Source of the DNA: Selenomonadaceae bacterium
Lineage (GTDB): Bacteria; Bacillota; Negativicutes; Selenomonadales; Selenomonadaceae
Direction of reading: 5' to 3'
Length of the DNA: 40,401 bases
NCBI GenBank assembly: GCA_017476005.1
Contig: JAFVEM010000061.1
Location: forward strand, 1 to 40,401
Below the pieces are notes generated by a model. The model did no database searches, had not been told where the DNA came from, and saw only the letters and a program-made list of their open reading frames with translations. Both the position numbers and the translations under genes were made by a program. Positions 1 through 8,153 of this stretch are shown here, piece after piece; the stretch's first letter is position 1; each line of letters opens with the position of its first letter.

Positions 1-240
1 AAACCAAGGACGAAAATCCGAAATCTGTGTAAGCTGGGAGTTCCTTTCGATATAGCCTACCAAGCAGGAAACTGTCGGCGAGGCTACTGGTGGACTAGCA
101 ACACACTAGCGGTCAAAATGGCACTCACAAAAGAAAGACTGATACGCTTCGGCTGTTATGATTTAGCCAAAGCATACCAGTCCATATGTACGTCAACTAC
201 TGAAACCGCCGTGTACCGAACGGTACGCACGGTGGTGTGA
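1..240 (+). CDS. ltrA: Group II intron-encoded reverse transcriptase/maturase, C-terminal fragment
   Basis: An open frame from base 1 to the TGA at 238-240 gives 79 residues with no start codon inside the window. It matches the typical C-terminal end of bacterial group II intron proteins: a KPRTKIRNL segment, then LGVP..IAYQAGNCRRGYW, then a LTKERL..FGCYDLAKAYQS tail. In the family this part belongs to the thumb/DNA-binding region that follows the reverse transcriptase domain. No zinc-finger HNH endonuclease motif follows, so this would be an endonuclease-lacking type. The last codons overlap domain V of the intron RNA, so the very C-terminus may not matter functionally. The full protein extends upstream of the window. 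Confidence 0.8.
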   Translation, partial: KPRTKIRNLCKLGVPFDIAYQAGNCRRGYWWTSNTLAVKMALTKERLIRFGCYDLAKAYQSICTSTTETAVYRTVRTVV

Positions 241-274
241 GAGGACGGGGGCTAATCACCCCCTCCTACTCGAT
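205..274 (+). ncRNA. Group II intron domains V and VI
   Basis: Domain V: bases 205-213 pair with 228-236 (nine pairs, one G-T). A two-base bulge (CG, 226-227) follows, then a four-pair upper stem (214-217 with 222-225) closed by GAAC. Domain VI: 239-241 pair with 269-271, and 242-245 with 264-267, leaving A268 unpaired as the expected branch-point adenine; a G-rich/C-rich stem caps the hairpin. This is the canonical catalytic hairpin plus branch-point helix of a self-splicing group II intron. Confidence 0.8.
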
Positions 275-275
275 T

Positions 276-1400
276 CTATTTCATCCGCTCCCACCAAGCG
301 TCAAAGTTGCGAAGTTGCTTCCCATCGATATAGGCGACCTCGCCAATTTCCGGGGTCAGTAGCTTATAGCCTTTCCCTTGACTAAAACGAGTAAGCTCTC
401 GATACGGCTCCTGCCAAGGATGACGCGCCAGCGCAAATTTGCCACCGTGAGCTGGAAAAAGCATTTTCGCGCCCACGTCCATCGCGGCTTTGGCGGTTTC
501 CTCCGGTAGCATATGGATGGCGTGCCAAGCCATATTGTACTGCCCGTTTTCCCCCAACATGAGATCAAATCCCCCGAACTTCCGTCCGATAGCCGCAAAA
601 TGCGCTCCATATCCGCCATCGCCACTGTAATAGACCCGGCGCTCAGGCGTCACGAAGGCAAAACCGCACCAGAGGGTAGGATTCGGCGTGAGAAAGCGAC
701 CGGAGAAATGTTGGGAGGGCAGGATATGGATGGAAAAATCCTGCGCCAGTTTGATTTCCGTATCCCAATCTTCCTCGCGCACAATTGAGGTGTCAAATCC
801 CCAAGCCTCGAAATATTCCCCTACCCCCAAAGGACAGACAATCTGCTTCACCTTGGACTTCAGCGCCATCACCGTGGGATAGTCCAGATGATCCCAATGG
901 TCGTGGGAAATTGCCAGCACGTCAATATCCGGCATATCTTCGGCGGTGTAAATATTGCTACCTGGAAAAGCCTTGTTGATGAAAAAGATCGGCGAAGCGT
1001 AGGGACTAAATACCGGGTCAATCAAGATGCTGTGACCGCCAAGCAATAGAAAAAAGCTCGAATGCCCCATCCAGACCACGGCATCTCGCTCCGGCGCCAG
1101 GGTTTTAAGATTTGTTTTACGCGAAAGCATTGCCTCTTGCGGCGAAAGCGCCGACTTATCCCCGAAAAGAAACTTCGCCGTGGCCACCAAGCGATTCTCT
1201 CCACTGTCCTCGTTCATGACCTGCACCGGCACCAGATTCTGAAACTGGCCGTTCGCATAATGGGGCGATGCCTGAATACGCGCCAGACGTTCCCCTTGCG
1301 GAGTACGTCCAAATTCCGGCCGTTTCGTAAAGAGTACCCCACCCCCGGCTAGTACGCCCAATGCTCCCATGCCTCCCAAGACGAATGTTCTGCGGTTCAT
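276..1400 (-). CDS. Tat-exported metallo-beta-lactamase-fold hydrolase
   Basis: This 374-residue protein starts at the ATG at 1398-1400, preceded by an AGGAAT ribosome site; a longer open frame upstream is rejected because it runs through the neighbouring gene. The N-terminus NRRTFVLGG followed by a Gly/Ala-rich hydrophobic stretch looks like a twin-arginine signal, so the enzyme is probably exported folded. The metal-binding signature H166-D-H-W-D-H171 follows a VVWMGHSS strand near residue 108; a YYSGDGGYG segment and a FPAHGGKF segment supply later metal ligands. The layout resembles the UlaG/RomA and NAPE-phospholipase D-like branch of the superfamily. The substrate cannot be told from sequence. 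The gene lies 13 bases after the aldo/keto reductase gene, so the two are likely cotranscribed. A group II intron abuts its 3' end. Confidence 0.85.
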   Translation of the reverse strand: MNRRTFVLGGMGALGVLAGGGVLFTKRPEFGRTPQGERLARIQASPHYANGQFQNLVPVQVMNEDSGENRLVATAKFLFGDKSALSPQEAMLSRKTNLKTLAPERDAVVWMGHSSFFLLLGGHSILIDPVFSPYASPIFFINKAFPGSNIYTAEDMPDIDVLAISHDHWDHLDYPTVMALKSKVKQIVCPLGVGEYFEAWGFDTSIVREEDWDTEIKLAQDFSIHILPSQHFSGRFLTPNPTLWCGFAFVTPERRVYYSGDGGYGAHFAAIGRKFGGFDLMLGENGQYNMAWHAIHMLPEETAKAAMDVGAKMLFPAHGGKFALARHPWQEPYRELTRFSQGKGYKLLTPEIGEVAYIDGKQLRNFDAWWERMK

Positions 1401-1413
1401 ATAATTCCTCGCT

Positions 1414-2562
1414 TCAATAGCCAAATATTTCCTGCGCCTTTCGCATATTTTGGCGTATCTCCACCCCAAAGGGACAGCGAGTTTCGCAAACACCGCATTG
1501 CACGCATTCTCCGGCGTGGTGCGACAGCAGAGCATAATGCTCCCTGACCGTTTCCGGCACGGCGGCCTGATGCAAGGCAAGATTGAGGAATTTCGTGACA
1601 TAGGCCACGTCGATTTTCTGTGGGCAGGGGGCGCAATGACTGCAATACATACAATGCCCTGTCCAGTTGATTTTCGGGAAGGATTGAAAGGCCAAGGCAT
1701 AGTCTTTTTCCTCAGCGGTCGCGTGTTCATAGGCAAGGCTCTCGTTTAGCTGCCGGGGCGAATGGGCGCCGGCCAAGACCACCGCCACCGCCGGACGGGA
1801 CAGGGCGTAATGGATGCACTGGTTCACGGTAAGAGCCGCCCCGGCAGGGGAAAGTTTGGCATCCAAAAGGTCGCCGCCGCCGAAACATTTCATGACGGTA
1901 ATGCCCACGCCCTGCCGCTGGCAGGTCTCGTAAAGCCGCTGCCTCTCCGGATCCATGTTGGTAAGCGTCCCGGCGTAACTTTTGGCCGCCCACAGCTTCT
2001 CTACATCTTCGGAGGCAGGTTGGAGGTCATAGCAGGGGTTCACGCTGAACATTAGCACCTCAATGGCGCCGCTTTCCACCGCTTTTAGCGCTACCTGCGG
2101 ATTATGGCTGGAGAGTCCGATATGCCGGATGCGTCCTGCGGTTTTCAATTCTCGCGCAAAATCCAAGACCCCGCCCGTTACGATTTCCTCCCAATCGGCC
2201 AGCGCATCGCAGTAATGAATCATGCCCACATCCAGATAATCCGTCCGCAGGAGTTCCATCATCTCGGCGAAGCCTGTCTTCACCTCATCCAATTTTCGGG
2301 TACGCTTGTACTGGCCGTTTTGCCAGACGGAGCAGATATGGGACTGAATCAGAAACTTTTCTCGCCGTCCTACAAGAGCCTCGCCTACGGCTTTCCGCAC
2401 GGCAGGATTCGCGGCATAAAGGTCAAAATAATTGATGCCCGCTTTCTCGGCCACGTCGAAGAGTTCTTGAGCCATGCGGCAATCGTTTTCGCTAAAGCCC
2501 TCGCAACCCATGCCAATCTCGCTGACTTTCAGCCCGGTGCTGCCTAACACACGATAATTCAT
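1414..2562 (-). CDS. Aldo/keto reductase with C-terminal 4Fe-4S ferredoxin domain
   Basis: This 382-residue protein has an N-terminal aldo/keto reductase barrel (LGSTGLKVSEIGMGCEGF, then NYFDLYAANP, later GMIHYCD and IGLSSHNP). Its C-terminus carries two cysteine clusters, C304-x2-C-x2-C-x2-C-P and C353-x2-C-x2-C-x3-C-P, each suited to a 4Fe-4S cluster. It belongs to the ferredoxin-linked reductase group found in anaerobes; the physiological substrate is unknown. The start is set at the ATG at 2560-2562 because a GAGG ribosome site lies eight bases upstream. A GTG three codons earlier would overlap that site. It is the first gene of a probable two-gene unit with the downstream exported hydrolase. 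TATAAC at 2583-2588 (minus strand) is a possible -10 box without a convincing -35. Confidence 0.88.
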   Translation of the reverse strand: MNYRVLGSTGLKVSEIGMGCEGFSENDCRMAQELFDVAEKAGINYFDLYAANPAVRKAVGEALVGRREKFLIQSHICSVWQNGQYKRTRKLDEVKTGFAEMMELLRTDYLDVGMIHYCDALADWEEIVTGGVLDFARELKTAGRIRHIGLSSHNPQVALKAVESGAIEVLMFSVNPCYDLQPASEDVEKLWAAKSYAGTLTNMDPERQRLYETCQRQGVGITVMKCFGGGDLLDAKLSPAGAALTVNQCIHYALSRPAVAVVLAGAHSPRQLNESLAYEHATAEEKDYALAFQSFPKINWTGHCMYCSHCAPCPQKIDVAYVTKFLNLALHQAAVPETVREHYALLSHHAGECVQCGVCETRCPFGVEIRQNMRKAQEIFGY

Positions 2563-2637
2563 GGTGTTCACCTCGTGACATCGTTATACTCGCGAAAGAA
2601 AAACTATTCCTTTTCGGAGGAAATCGATAAGCCGCGC

Positions 2638-3810
2638 TTAACGACGGTTAAAAATTTCATTTAGGGTCTGCATCATTTTGTTTATGTCAATGGGCTTGGA
2701 GATATGACCGTCCATACCGGCTTCTTTGGCGGCGGTAACGTCTTCGCTGAAGGCGTTGGCCGTCATGGCGATAATGGGAATGGCGGCCAGTTTTTTGTCC
2801 GGCAATTCCCGAATGGCTTTGGTGGCTTCGTAGCCGTTTATCACGGGCATTTGAATATCCATGAGTACCGCATCGTAATCACCGGGGGAGGAGGCGGCGA
2901 CTTTTTCCACCGCCTCCTTCCCGTTGGCGGCGGTATCCACAGTAAACCCTGAAGTTTCTAAGAGCATCTTGGCAATTTCTCGATTAACTTCAATGTCATC
3001 TGCCAAGAGCAAGCGACGATTCGTAAAATCGGCGGCGTGGGCGGCCGATTGATTGGCGGTGGCGGCTTCTTGCAGTGGGGTGGTTAGGGGGAAAGCCACG
3101 TCAACGATAAACTCCGTGCCTTCGTTCGGCGCAGTGACCACGCGAACACTGCCGCCCATGAGGTCGATAATGCTTTTGGTGATGGCCATGCCGAGGCCAG
3201 TGCCTTGAATACCGCTGACGGTGGAGGTGCGCTCGCGCTCAAAAGCGTCAAAGACCTTGGCGGCAAATTCCGGCGACATGCCAATGCCCGTATCTTTAAC
3301 GCGCAGTTCATAGCGTCCTTGAGTTTCGTCGCTGTCCTTTTCCGTCAAGGCGACAGCCACCTTGCCTCCGGCCGGGGTGAATTTATAGGCGTTGCTGACG
3401 AGGTTCAAGAGTACCCTGTCCAGCCGCAGTTTGTCGCAGATGACCCAAGGGTGGCGAATATCCTGCTCCACCGTGAAAGTAACGCCCTTGGCGGCCATTT
3501 GCGTAGCGAAAACATCGCTCAACTCGTTTAACAGGGAACCTAAATTGGCAGGTTCTGCCGCCAGCTCCAATTTGCCGTTTTCAATGCGGCTCATTTCGAG
3601 TACGTCGTTAATGAGAGCTAACAGGTGCTGGCTGGAAGAATCTATTTTGCCGATGAAGTCCCTGATGACCGGGGGAATATTTTTTTCCCGTTTGGCCAGC
3701 TCGATGTAACCGATGATGGCATTCATGGGAGTGCGAATATCATGGGACATATTAAACAAAAAAGTGGTTTTCGCTTTACTGCTGTACTCCGCCTGCGCTT
3801 TGGCCGCCAT
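2638..3810 (-). CDS. Hybrid sensor histidine kinase, kinase-receiver half (split by stop codon)
   Basis: These 390 residues hold a HisKA dimerisation domain with the phospho-accepting His23 in NMSHDIRTPMN, then a HATPase domain with N-box N140, G1 box DTGIGMS at 173-179 and G2 box GTGLGMAIT. A receiver domain from about residue 265 carries acidic D271/D272, phospho-acceptor D318 in VLMDIQMP and K372. All catalytic residues are present. The frame is the same as the upstream sensor half and is separated from it only by a TAA at 3868-3870; the 19 codons between that stop and this ATG remain open and read as coiled-coil linker. No good ribosome site precedes the ATG at 3808-3810, so independent translation would be weak. 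A single 720-codon ancestral kinase gene is likely. Confidence 0.85.
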   Translation of the reverse strand: MAAKAQAEYSSKAKTTFLFNMSHDIRTPMNAIIGYIELAKREKNIPPVIRDFIGKIDSSSQHLLALINDVLEMSRIENGKLELAAEPANLGSLLNELSDVFATQMAAKGVTFTVEQDIRHPWVICDKLRLDRVLLNLVSNAYKFTPAGGKVAVALTEKDSDETQGRYELRVKDTGIGMSPEFAAKVFDAFERERTSTVSGIQGTGLGMAITKSIIDLMGGSVRVVTAPNEGTEFIVDVAFPLTTPLQEAATANQSAAHAADFTNRRLLLADDIEVNREIAKMLLETSGFTVDTAANGKEAVEKVAASSPGDYDAVLMDIQMPVINGYEATKAIRELPDKKLAAIPIIAMTANAFSEDVTAAKEAGMDGHISKPIDINKMMQTLNEIFNRR

Positions 3811-3867
3811 TAGCTCGCTCTGCTTGACGCGAAGCTCCTCGCGCTGGCGGTCGATGGTGTCTAGGTT

Positions 3868-4800
3868 TTACCTCAGTTCTGCGGCGTAGGCGGCTTGAGC
3901 TTTGGCGCTGCGATATTGGAAAACGGCGGCGATAAAGAGTAGGGTCATGGTCAGCGCCGCCGCTAACACCAGCGACCCCAGCCAAGGATTATTTTCCAGC
4001 ATCCCCAGAATAGTCATATTGGCGTAACGGTTGCTGATCCATTTTCTGTCCAGCTCGTCTAAGCGCCCCTCCTGTTGCATCTGGCGAAGCATGGCACTGA
4101 GGCGCACGCACAGCACCGTATCCTTGGGATGGAGCGCCAAAGCACTGTAAATATGGAGTACGGCGTAACTGGGCTTTATGTCCGTCATGTCCAGTTCCTC
4201 TAAAAAGGAATTTCCCACTTGAATGGGGCAAAGGGCAAATTCAAATTCTCCCTGCTTCAGCTCTTCAAAAATTTTTTCGTAGGAATCAAGGTACGTGATC
4301 TCATCGTCCAGTCCCAGCCCCGGCATACGGTGTTGGGAGGCTACGCGACGGCCGTACAGGTCGGAGACGGAAGAAATTTCCTGCTTGCCATACACCACAT
4401 ATTGTTTTTCGGCAATGGGCAAGGTGGCAATCATGGCCGGATTATTTACCACCATGTCGGCGTCCATGTTTACAATGACATCTGCTTCCCCGGCGAGGAA
4501 CTCCCGATTAGCCTCCGCCCAGTCCAAGAGGCGCAAATCGAGATTGAGATTGAGGCGGTTAGCCAGTTCGTTCATCAACTCCACGTCCAAACCTGCGTTG
4601 GCGCCGTTTTCGTCGATGTAAGAAAAGGGAGCGTAATTCTTGTTGGCCACCGCTCGCAGGGTCTTGGCATAACGGTTTTCCGCTCGCACCTCGACCTTTG
4701 GCTGCGGTCGCCATACCTCGGAGGCATACAGGTAAAAACTTCCCACCAGTATTGCCATTATCACCGGCAACAGCAATAACGCCGACGTATATTTTTTCAT
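3868..4800 (-). CDS. Hybrid sensor histidine kinase, extracytoplasmic solute-binding sensor half
   Basis: This 310-residue product has an N-terminal membrane segment (about residues 5-26) and a periplasmic solute-binding domain of the amino-acid-binding (SBP_bac_3) type at about 45-265, recognisable from YAPFSYIDENGANAGLDVELM and YGRRVASQH. A second membrane segment follows at about 275-297, and then the start of a cytoplasmic linker. It ends at TAA (3868-3870) just where a coiled coil should lead to the HisKA domain. Alone it could sense a ligand but not signal. The family normally senses amino acids or similar small solutes through this domain. It is divergent from fbp, with 163 bases between them. 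Confidence 0.83.
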   Translation of the reverse strand: MKKYTSALLLLPVIMAILVGSFYLYASEVWRPQPKVEVRAENRYAKTLRAVANKNYAPFSYIDENGANAGLDVELMNELANRLNLNLDLRLLDWAEANREFLAGEADVIVNMDADMVVNNPAMIATLPIAEKQYVVYGKQEISSVSDLYGRRVASQHRMPGLGLDDEITYLDSYEKIFEELKQGEFEFALCPIQVGNSFLEELDMTDIKPSYAVLHIYSALALHPKDTVLCVRLSAMLRQMQQEGRLDELDRKWISNRYANMTILGMLENNPWLGSLVLAAALTMTLLFIAAVFQYRSAKAQAAYAAELR

Positions 4801-4896
4801 GGCCTCACTTCCCCCATTGACTTGGCAATTTATCCCTTACCCAAATAATTCGCCATCTGCCGAGGAAAATCCTGCCGTCTTTTTCGGCAAGCGACC

Positions 4897-4925
4897 TTGC
4901 AACCATGGGAGTTTGGCGTTATATT
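4897..4925 (+). promoter_or_regulatory. Candidate sigma-A promoter for fbp
   Basis: TTGCAA (4897-4902) and TATATT (4920-4925) are separated by 17 bases, close to the sigma-70/sigma-A consensus. They lie about 40 bases upstream of the fbp start. A run of nine T (4938-4946) sits between the -10 box and the ribosome site. Confidence 0.5.
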
Positions 4926-4963
4926 ATCGGAAAGGGCTTTTTTTTTGAAAGGAGGCTACCGCC

Positions 4964-6880
4964 GTGACCAATCCACCGAAAAAGCGCCTCAGCAAAATTC
5001 TGCGGCTGCTGGCGGAAAAATATCCGACCAAAGAATCGGTATATGAGCGCTTGATTTATTTGCAAGCCGGACTTAGTTTGCCTAAGGGCATCGAACATTT
5101 TATGAGCGACCTGCATGGAGAATACGCCTCCTTCTTCCACATTCTCAATAATTGCTCCGGGGTTATCAAAGAAAAAGTGGATTACGTCTTTGGAGAGCGC
5201 CTGTCGAAAGAGCAGAAGGCGGAATTTTGCACCCTTATTTATTATCCCAAGGAAAAAATCGAGCAAATGCAACTGGCTAGGCGTAGCACCCAAGAATGGT
5301 ATCGGCAAAACCTCGCGCAGCTTCTGGAACTGTCCAAGCTCATGAGCTATAAATACCCGGTGTCGAAGGTGCGTAAATTTATCCCTGAAAGCTATGCCGC
5401 CGTCATCGCCGAACTTTTGAACACGCGCCCGGAGGCGGACAACGCCCAGTTTGTCTATCATCAGCGGCTCCTCAATACCATCGTGCAAATCGACGGCGCG
5501 CCGGAATTTATCGAGGCGTTTACGGTACTCATAAAGCGCTTGGCGGTAGATAGACTGCACATCGTGGGGGATTTCTTCGACCGGGGGGACAGACCCGACG
5601 CTATTTTGAATCTCCTGATGAAGCATCCGGGAGTGGATATTCAGTGGGGGAATCATGATGTTTTGTGGATGGGGGCGGCTTTAGGCAGTGAGGTGTGCAT
5701 TGCCGCCGTGGTACGGAACAGCCTCCGCTACAAAAATACCGACGTGCTAGAAAGAGGTTACGGCGTAAGCCTGAGAGCCCTTACCACCTTCGCCGCCGGG
5801 ATTTATCCCGAGGCCAACCCCATTCACGCCGCCGAAAAAGCCGCCGCCATCATGATGTTCAAACTGGAAGGACAACTCATTAAGCGCAATCCGGATTTTC
5901 AGTTGGACGACCGACTGCTCCTCGGGAAAATCGACTTTCGCTCCGCCTACGCTCATTTGCCGGGAGGCGAGCGGCGTATGCTCCGCCACGCCTATTTCCC
6001 CACCATTGACAGCGAGAAACCGGACTTTGACCCGTATCGCTTAACGGCGGAGGAACAAAACGTGATGGCTGATTTGAAATCTTATTTCACCGAAAGCCCG
6101 GCGCTGAAGCGGCATCTCGATTATCTCTACCAAAAGGGCAGTGTTTATACCTGTTTCAACGGCAATCTCCTCTTTCACGGCTGTGTCCCGGTCAATGAAG
6201 ACGGCGCTTTTCGTGAGATTATTTTCGACGGCAAAAGCTACTGCGGCAAGGCTTATTTGGACTACGCCGATTCTCGCGCCAGACGAGCCTACCTCTACCG
6301 CAAGGAAGCCGACCTTGATTTCATGTATTTTCTGTGGTGCGGCCGTCTGTCCCCTCTTTCCGGGCGTGAGGTTAAGACCTTTGAACGCACTTTCATCGAG
6401 GACGAAACCACTTGGAAAGAACCCACCGACCCTTATTTCCGCCTGATTGATGACGAATATTTCTGTGAAGGACTCCTCGAGGAATTTGGCTTGGAGCCGA
6501 AGCGCGGCCACATCATCAACGGCCATGTACCCGTAAAGGTAAAAAAGGGCGAAACCCCGGTGAAGGCCAAAGGCAAAGCCATTGTCATCGACGGCGGTTT
6601 TTGCCAAGCCTACCACAGCAAAACCGGCATCTCCGGCTACACTCTAATTTCTAATTCCCGAGGTTTACGTCTCCTGCAACATCAGCAAATCGCCGACGTG
6701 CGTGAAGCGCTGAAAGATAATGGCGATATCGAGTCCGTGTCGGAAACGGTGGAACTCCAAACCCATCGGGATACCTTGGGCGATACCGACGAAGGCAGCG
6801 CCATGCAGGAGGAAATCACGGATCTCTACAACTTGCTCCTGGCTTACCAAAACGGTATTTTGAAACCCGGTGCGTCGTAA
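4964..6880 (+). CDS. fbp: Class III fructose-1,6-bisphosphatase
   Basis: This 638-residue enzyme hydrolyses fructose 1,6-bisphosphate to fructose 6-phosphate in gluconeogenesis. It belongs to the large Firmicutes-type class III family, which is unrelated to the common class I enzyme and has a calcineurin-like phosphoesterase core. The metal-site motifs are visible: SDLHGEYASF at 48-57, GDFFDRGDRP near 202 and WGNHD near 228. Later come NGHVPVKV and IVIDGGFCQAYH near the C-terminus. The length is close to that of Bacillus Fbp. The start is GTG at 4964, supported by an AAAGGAGG ribosome site with eight bases of spacing. It is transcribed divergently from the kinase and is followed by a palindromic intergenic element. 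Confidence 0.95.
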   Translation: MTNPPKKRLSKILRLLAEKYPTKESVYERLIYLQAGLSLPKGIEHFMSDLHGEYASFFHILNNCSGVIKEKVDYVFGERLSKEQKAEFCTLIYYPKEKIEQMQLARRSTQEWYRQNLAQLLELSKLMSYKYPVSKVRKFIPESYAAVIAELLNTRPEADNAQFVYHQRLLNTIVQIDGAPEFIEAFTVLIKRLAVDRLHIVGDFFDRGDRPDAILNLLMKHPGVDIQWGNHDVLWMGAALGSEVCIAAVVRNSLRYKNTDVLERGYGVSLRALTTFAAGIYPEANPIHAAEKAAAIMMFKLEGQLIKRNPDFQLDDRLLLGKIDFRSAYAHLPGGERRMLRHAYFPTIDSEKPDFDPYRLTAEEQNVMADLKSYFTESPALKRHLDYLYQKGSVYTCFNGNLLFHGCVPVNEDGAFREIIFDGKSYCGKAYLDYADSRARRAYLYRKEADLDFMYFLWCGRLSPLSGREVKTFERTFIEDETTWKEPTDPYFRLIDDEYFCEGLLEEFGLEPKRGHIINGHVPVKVKKGETPVKAKGKAIVIDGGFCQAYHSKTGISGYTLISNSRGLRLLQHQQIADVREALKDNGDIESVSETVELQTHRDTLGDTDEGSAMQEEITDLYNLLLAYQNGILKPGAS

Positions 6881-6893
6881 GAATGTTCAATAA

Positions 6894-6935
6894 TGGGGCT
6901 TTGCCCCAAACCCCACAAGGGGCTGGCAGCCCCTT
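6894..6935. repeat. Intergenic palindromic element (copy A), two hairpins
   Basis: Two perfect hairpins lie in tandem: TGGGGC/GCCCCA (6894-6908, loop TTT) and AAGGGGCT/AGCCCCTT (6917-6935, loop GGC). The first 15 bases recur exactly at 27815-27829 and, in reverse complement, at 22538-22552. The second hairpin is followed by TTAAT rather than a T run, so it is at best a weak terminator for fbp. Confidence 0.7.
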
Positions 6936-6994
6936 AATCCGGCAGTGAATTATTATTTGTTGTGTCTTATACTATACTGGATGTGACCATCTAA

Positions 6995-7750
6995 ATGTCC
7001 CATAATATCTCGCCTAAACCGCGAGTCTTAAAACAAAACAGCACGGTGCTTTTAGAGGGGATGCGCGACGGCATCCCCATTGCCTTGGGGTACTTCGTGG
7101 TGAGTTTCACCTTGGGGATAGTGGCCAAACACGCCGGCCTCACCCCGTGGCAAGGTTTTCTCGCCAGTTTTTTTAACAATGCTTCCGCCGGCGAGTACGC
7201 CGGATTTACCACCATAGCCGCCGATGCCCCTTATCTCGAAATCGCGATAATTACTTTGGTGGCCAATGCCCGTTATCTCTTGATGAGTTGCGTGGTGAGC
7301 CAAAAATTTGCGCCGGATACTTCCTTTTGGCATCGTATCGGCGTGGGATTTGACTTGACGGACGAGATTTTCGGTTTGACGGTGGCGCGTCCCGGAAAAC
7401 TCAATCCCTATTACAATTACGGCGCCATGCTAATCGCTCTGCCCGGTTGGTCGGTGGGAACGGCTTTGGGCATCATGGCCGGCAATTCTCTCCCCGGCAG
7501 TGTGGTCAGCGCCCTTAGCGTAGCCCTTTACGGAATGTTTATCGCCATTATCATTCCACCGGCCAAGGCGGATAAAATAATCGCCAAGGTGATAGCCTTA
7601 AGTTTCGCTTTGAGTTTGGCGACGGCCTACCTGCCTTATACGGCGGCGCTTTCCGCCGGCACGCGCATCATTATTCTCACGGTGCTTATCGCGGCCGTGG
7701 CGGCTTATTTCTTTCCCCATCACGAAGCTAAGGAGGAGACTGCCCCATGA
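6995..7750 (+). CDS. azlC: AzlC family branched-chain amino acid export protein
   Basis: This 251-residue multispanning membrane protein carries the family opening GMRDGIPIALGYFVVSF near residue 22, the conserved FNNASAGEYAG stretch near residue 62, and several hydrophobic segments through to the C-terminus. Together with its small partner AzlD it forms an exporter for branched-chain amino acids or related compounds in the inner membrane. The first in-frame ATG is at 6995 but lacks a clear ribosome site. Two overlapping TATACT boxes (6968-6978) just upstream could give a nearly leaderless transcript. Its stop overlaps the azlD start (ATGA). Confidence 0.9.
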   Translation: MSHNISPKPRVLKQNSTVLLEGMRDGIPIALGYFVVSFTLGIVAKHAGLTPWQGFLASFFNNASAGEYAGFTTIAADAPYLEIAIITLVANARYLLMSCVVSQKFAPDTSFWHRIGVGFDLTDEIFGLTVARPGKLNPYYNYGAMLIALPGWSVGTALGIMAGNSLPGSVVSALSVALYGMFIAIIIPPAKADKIIAKVIALSFALSLATAYLPYTAALSAGTRIIILTVLIAAVAAYFFPHHEAKEETAP

Positions 7751-8052
7751 AACACGACGTTTACGCGTATCTTTTCATCATGTCCGCCGTCACCTTGGCC
7801 ATTAGAATTGTCCCCCTGACCCTCATCCGACGGCAAATAAAAAACGAATTTATCCGCTCTTTTCTTTACTACGTCCCCTACGTTACTTTGGCGGTAATGA
7901 CTTTCCCGGCTATTTTGGAAGCCACCCAAACACCCCTGTCCGGCGGCGTAGCGTTAATAGGCGGCGTAATCCTCGCATGGCACGGCGCGAGTCTCTTTAA
8001 GGTGGCGGCGGCCTGTTGTCTGCTGGTTTTCGGGGTGGAGTGGGTTTTGTAG
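7747..8052 (+). CDS. azlD: AzlD family branched-chain amino acid transport subunit
   Basis: This 101-residue hydrophobic protein has about four membrane segments and the family features of AzlD: RIVPLTLIRRQIKN near the N-terminus and YYVPYVTLAVMTFPAIL in the middle. It is the small partner of AzlC in a two-component exporter. The ATG at 7747 overlaps the azlC stop codon by four bases and has a GGAGGAG ribosome site inside the azlC end, so translation is coupled. A bidirectional terminator follows about 50 bases downstream. Confidence 0.9.
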   Translation: MKHDVYAYLFIMSAVTLAIRIVPLTLIRRQIKNEFIRSFLYYVPYVTLAVMTFPAILEATQTPLSGGVALIGGVILAWHGASLFKVAAACCLLVFGVEWVL

Positions 8053-8097
8053 GGGCTTTTAGCTACGGTCTTGAGGGAGAACGGTTTTGGGTATTAT

Positions 8098-8138
8098 AAA
8101 GGGGCTGCCACACGATAATTATGTGCGACAGCCCCTTT
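8098..8138. terminator. Bidirectional rho-independent terminator between azlD and aspS
   Basis: A GGGGCTG stem (8101-8107) pairs with CAGCCCC (8129-8135), flanked by AAA upstream and TTTT downstream. The tails extend the helix and supply a T run on either strand. It lies between convergent genes, so it can terminate azlCD on the plus strand and hisS-aspS on the minus strand. Confidence 0.8.
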
Positions 8139-8153
8139 TGCTTAGGGAAAAAA

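Larger units (their letters stand above)
1..274 (+). mobile_element. Group II intron, 3' part (truncated by window edge)
   Basis: The first 240 bases read as the C-terminal end of a group II intron reverse transcriptase/maturase. They run into two consecutive hairpins with the layout of intron domains V and VI. The intron end is placed at about 274, six bases after the bulged adenine of domain VI, where the sequence is GAT. The neighbouring gene on the other strand has its stop codon at 276-278, so the intron sits almost flush against the end of that gene, in opposite orientation. The 5' part lies outside the window. The identification rests on protein-end similarity plus RNA structure; the intron class was not determined. 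Confidence 0.85.

Noticed and set aside
1401..1736. N-terminal extension of the hydrolase frame by 112 residues
   Set aside because: It runs antisense-free but through the aldo/keto reductase gene on the same strand in another frame. The twin-arginine signal and ribosome site set the start at 1400.
4938..4946. T9 tract before fbp as a terminator or slippage switch
   Set aside because: No hairpin precedes it and it lies outside the coding region, between promoter and ribosome site.
6041..6616. 191-residue minus-strand open frame inside fbp
   Set aside because: A shadow of the fbp reading frame; no ribosome site and fbp is unambiguous.
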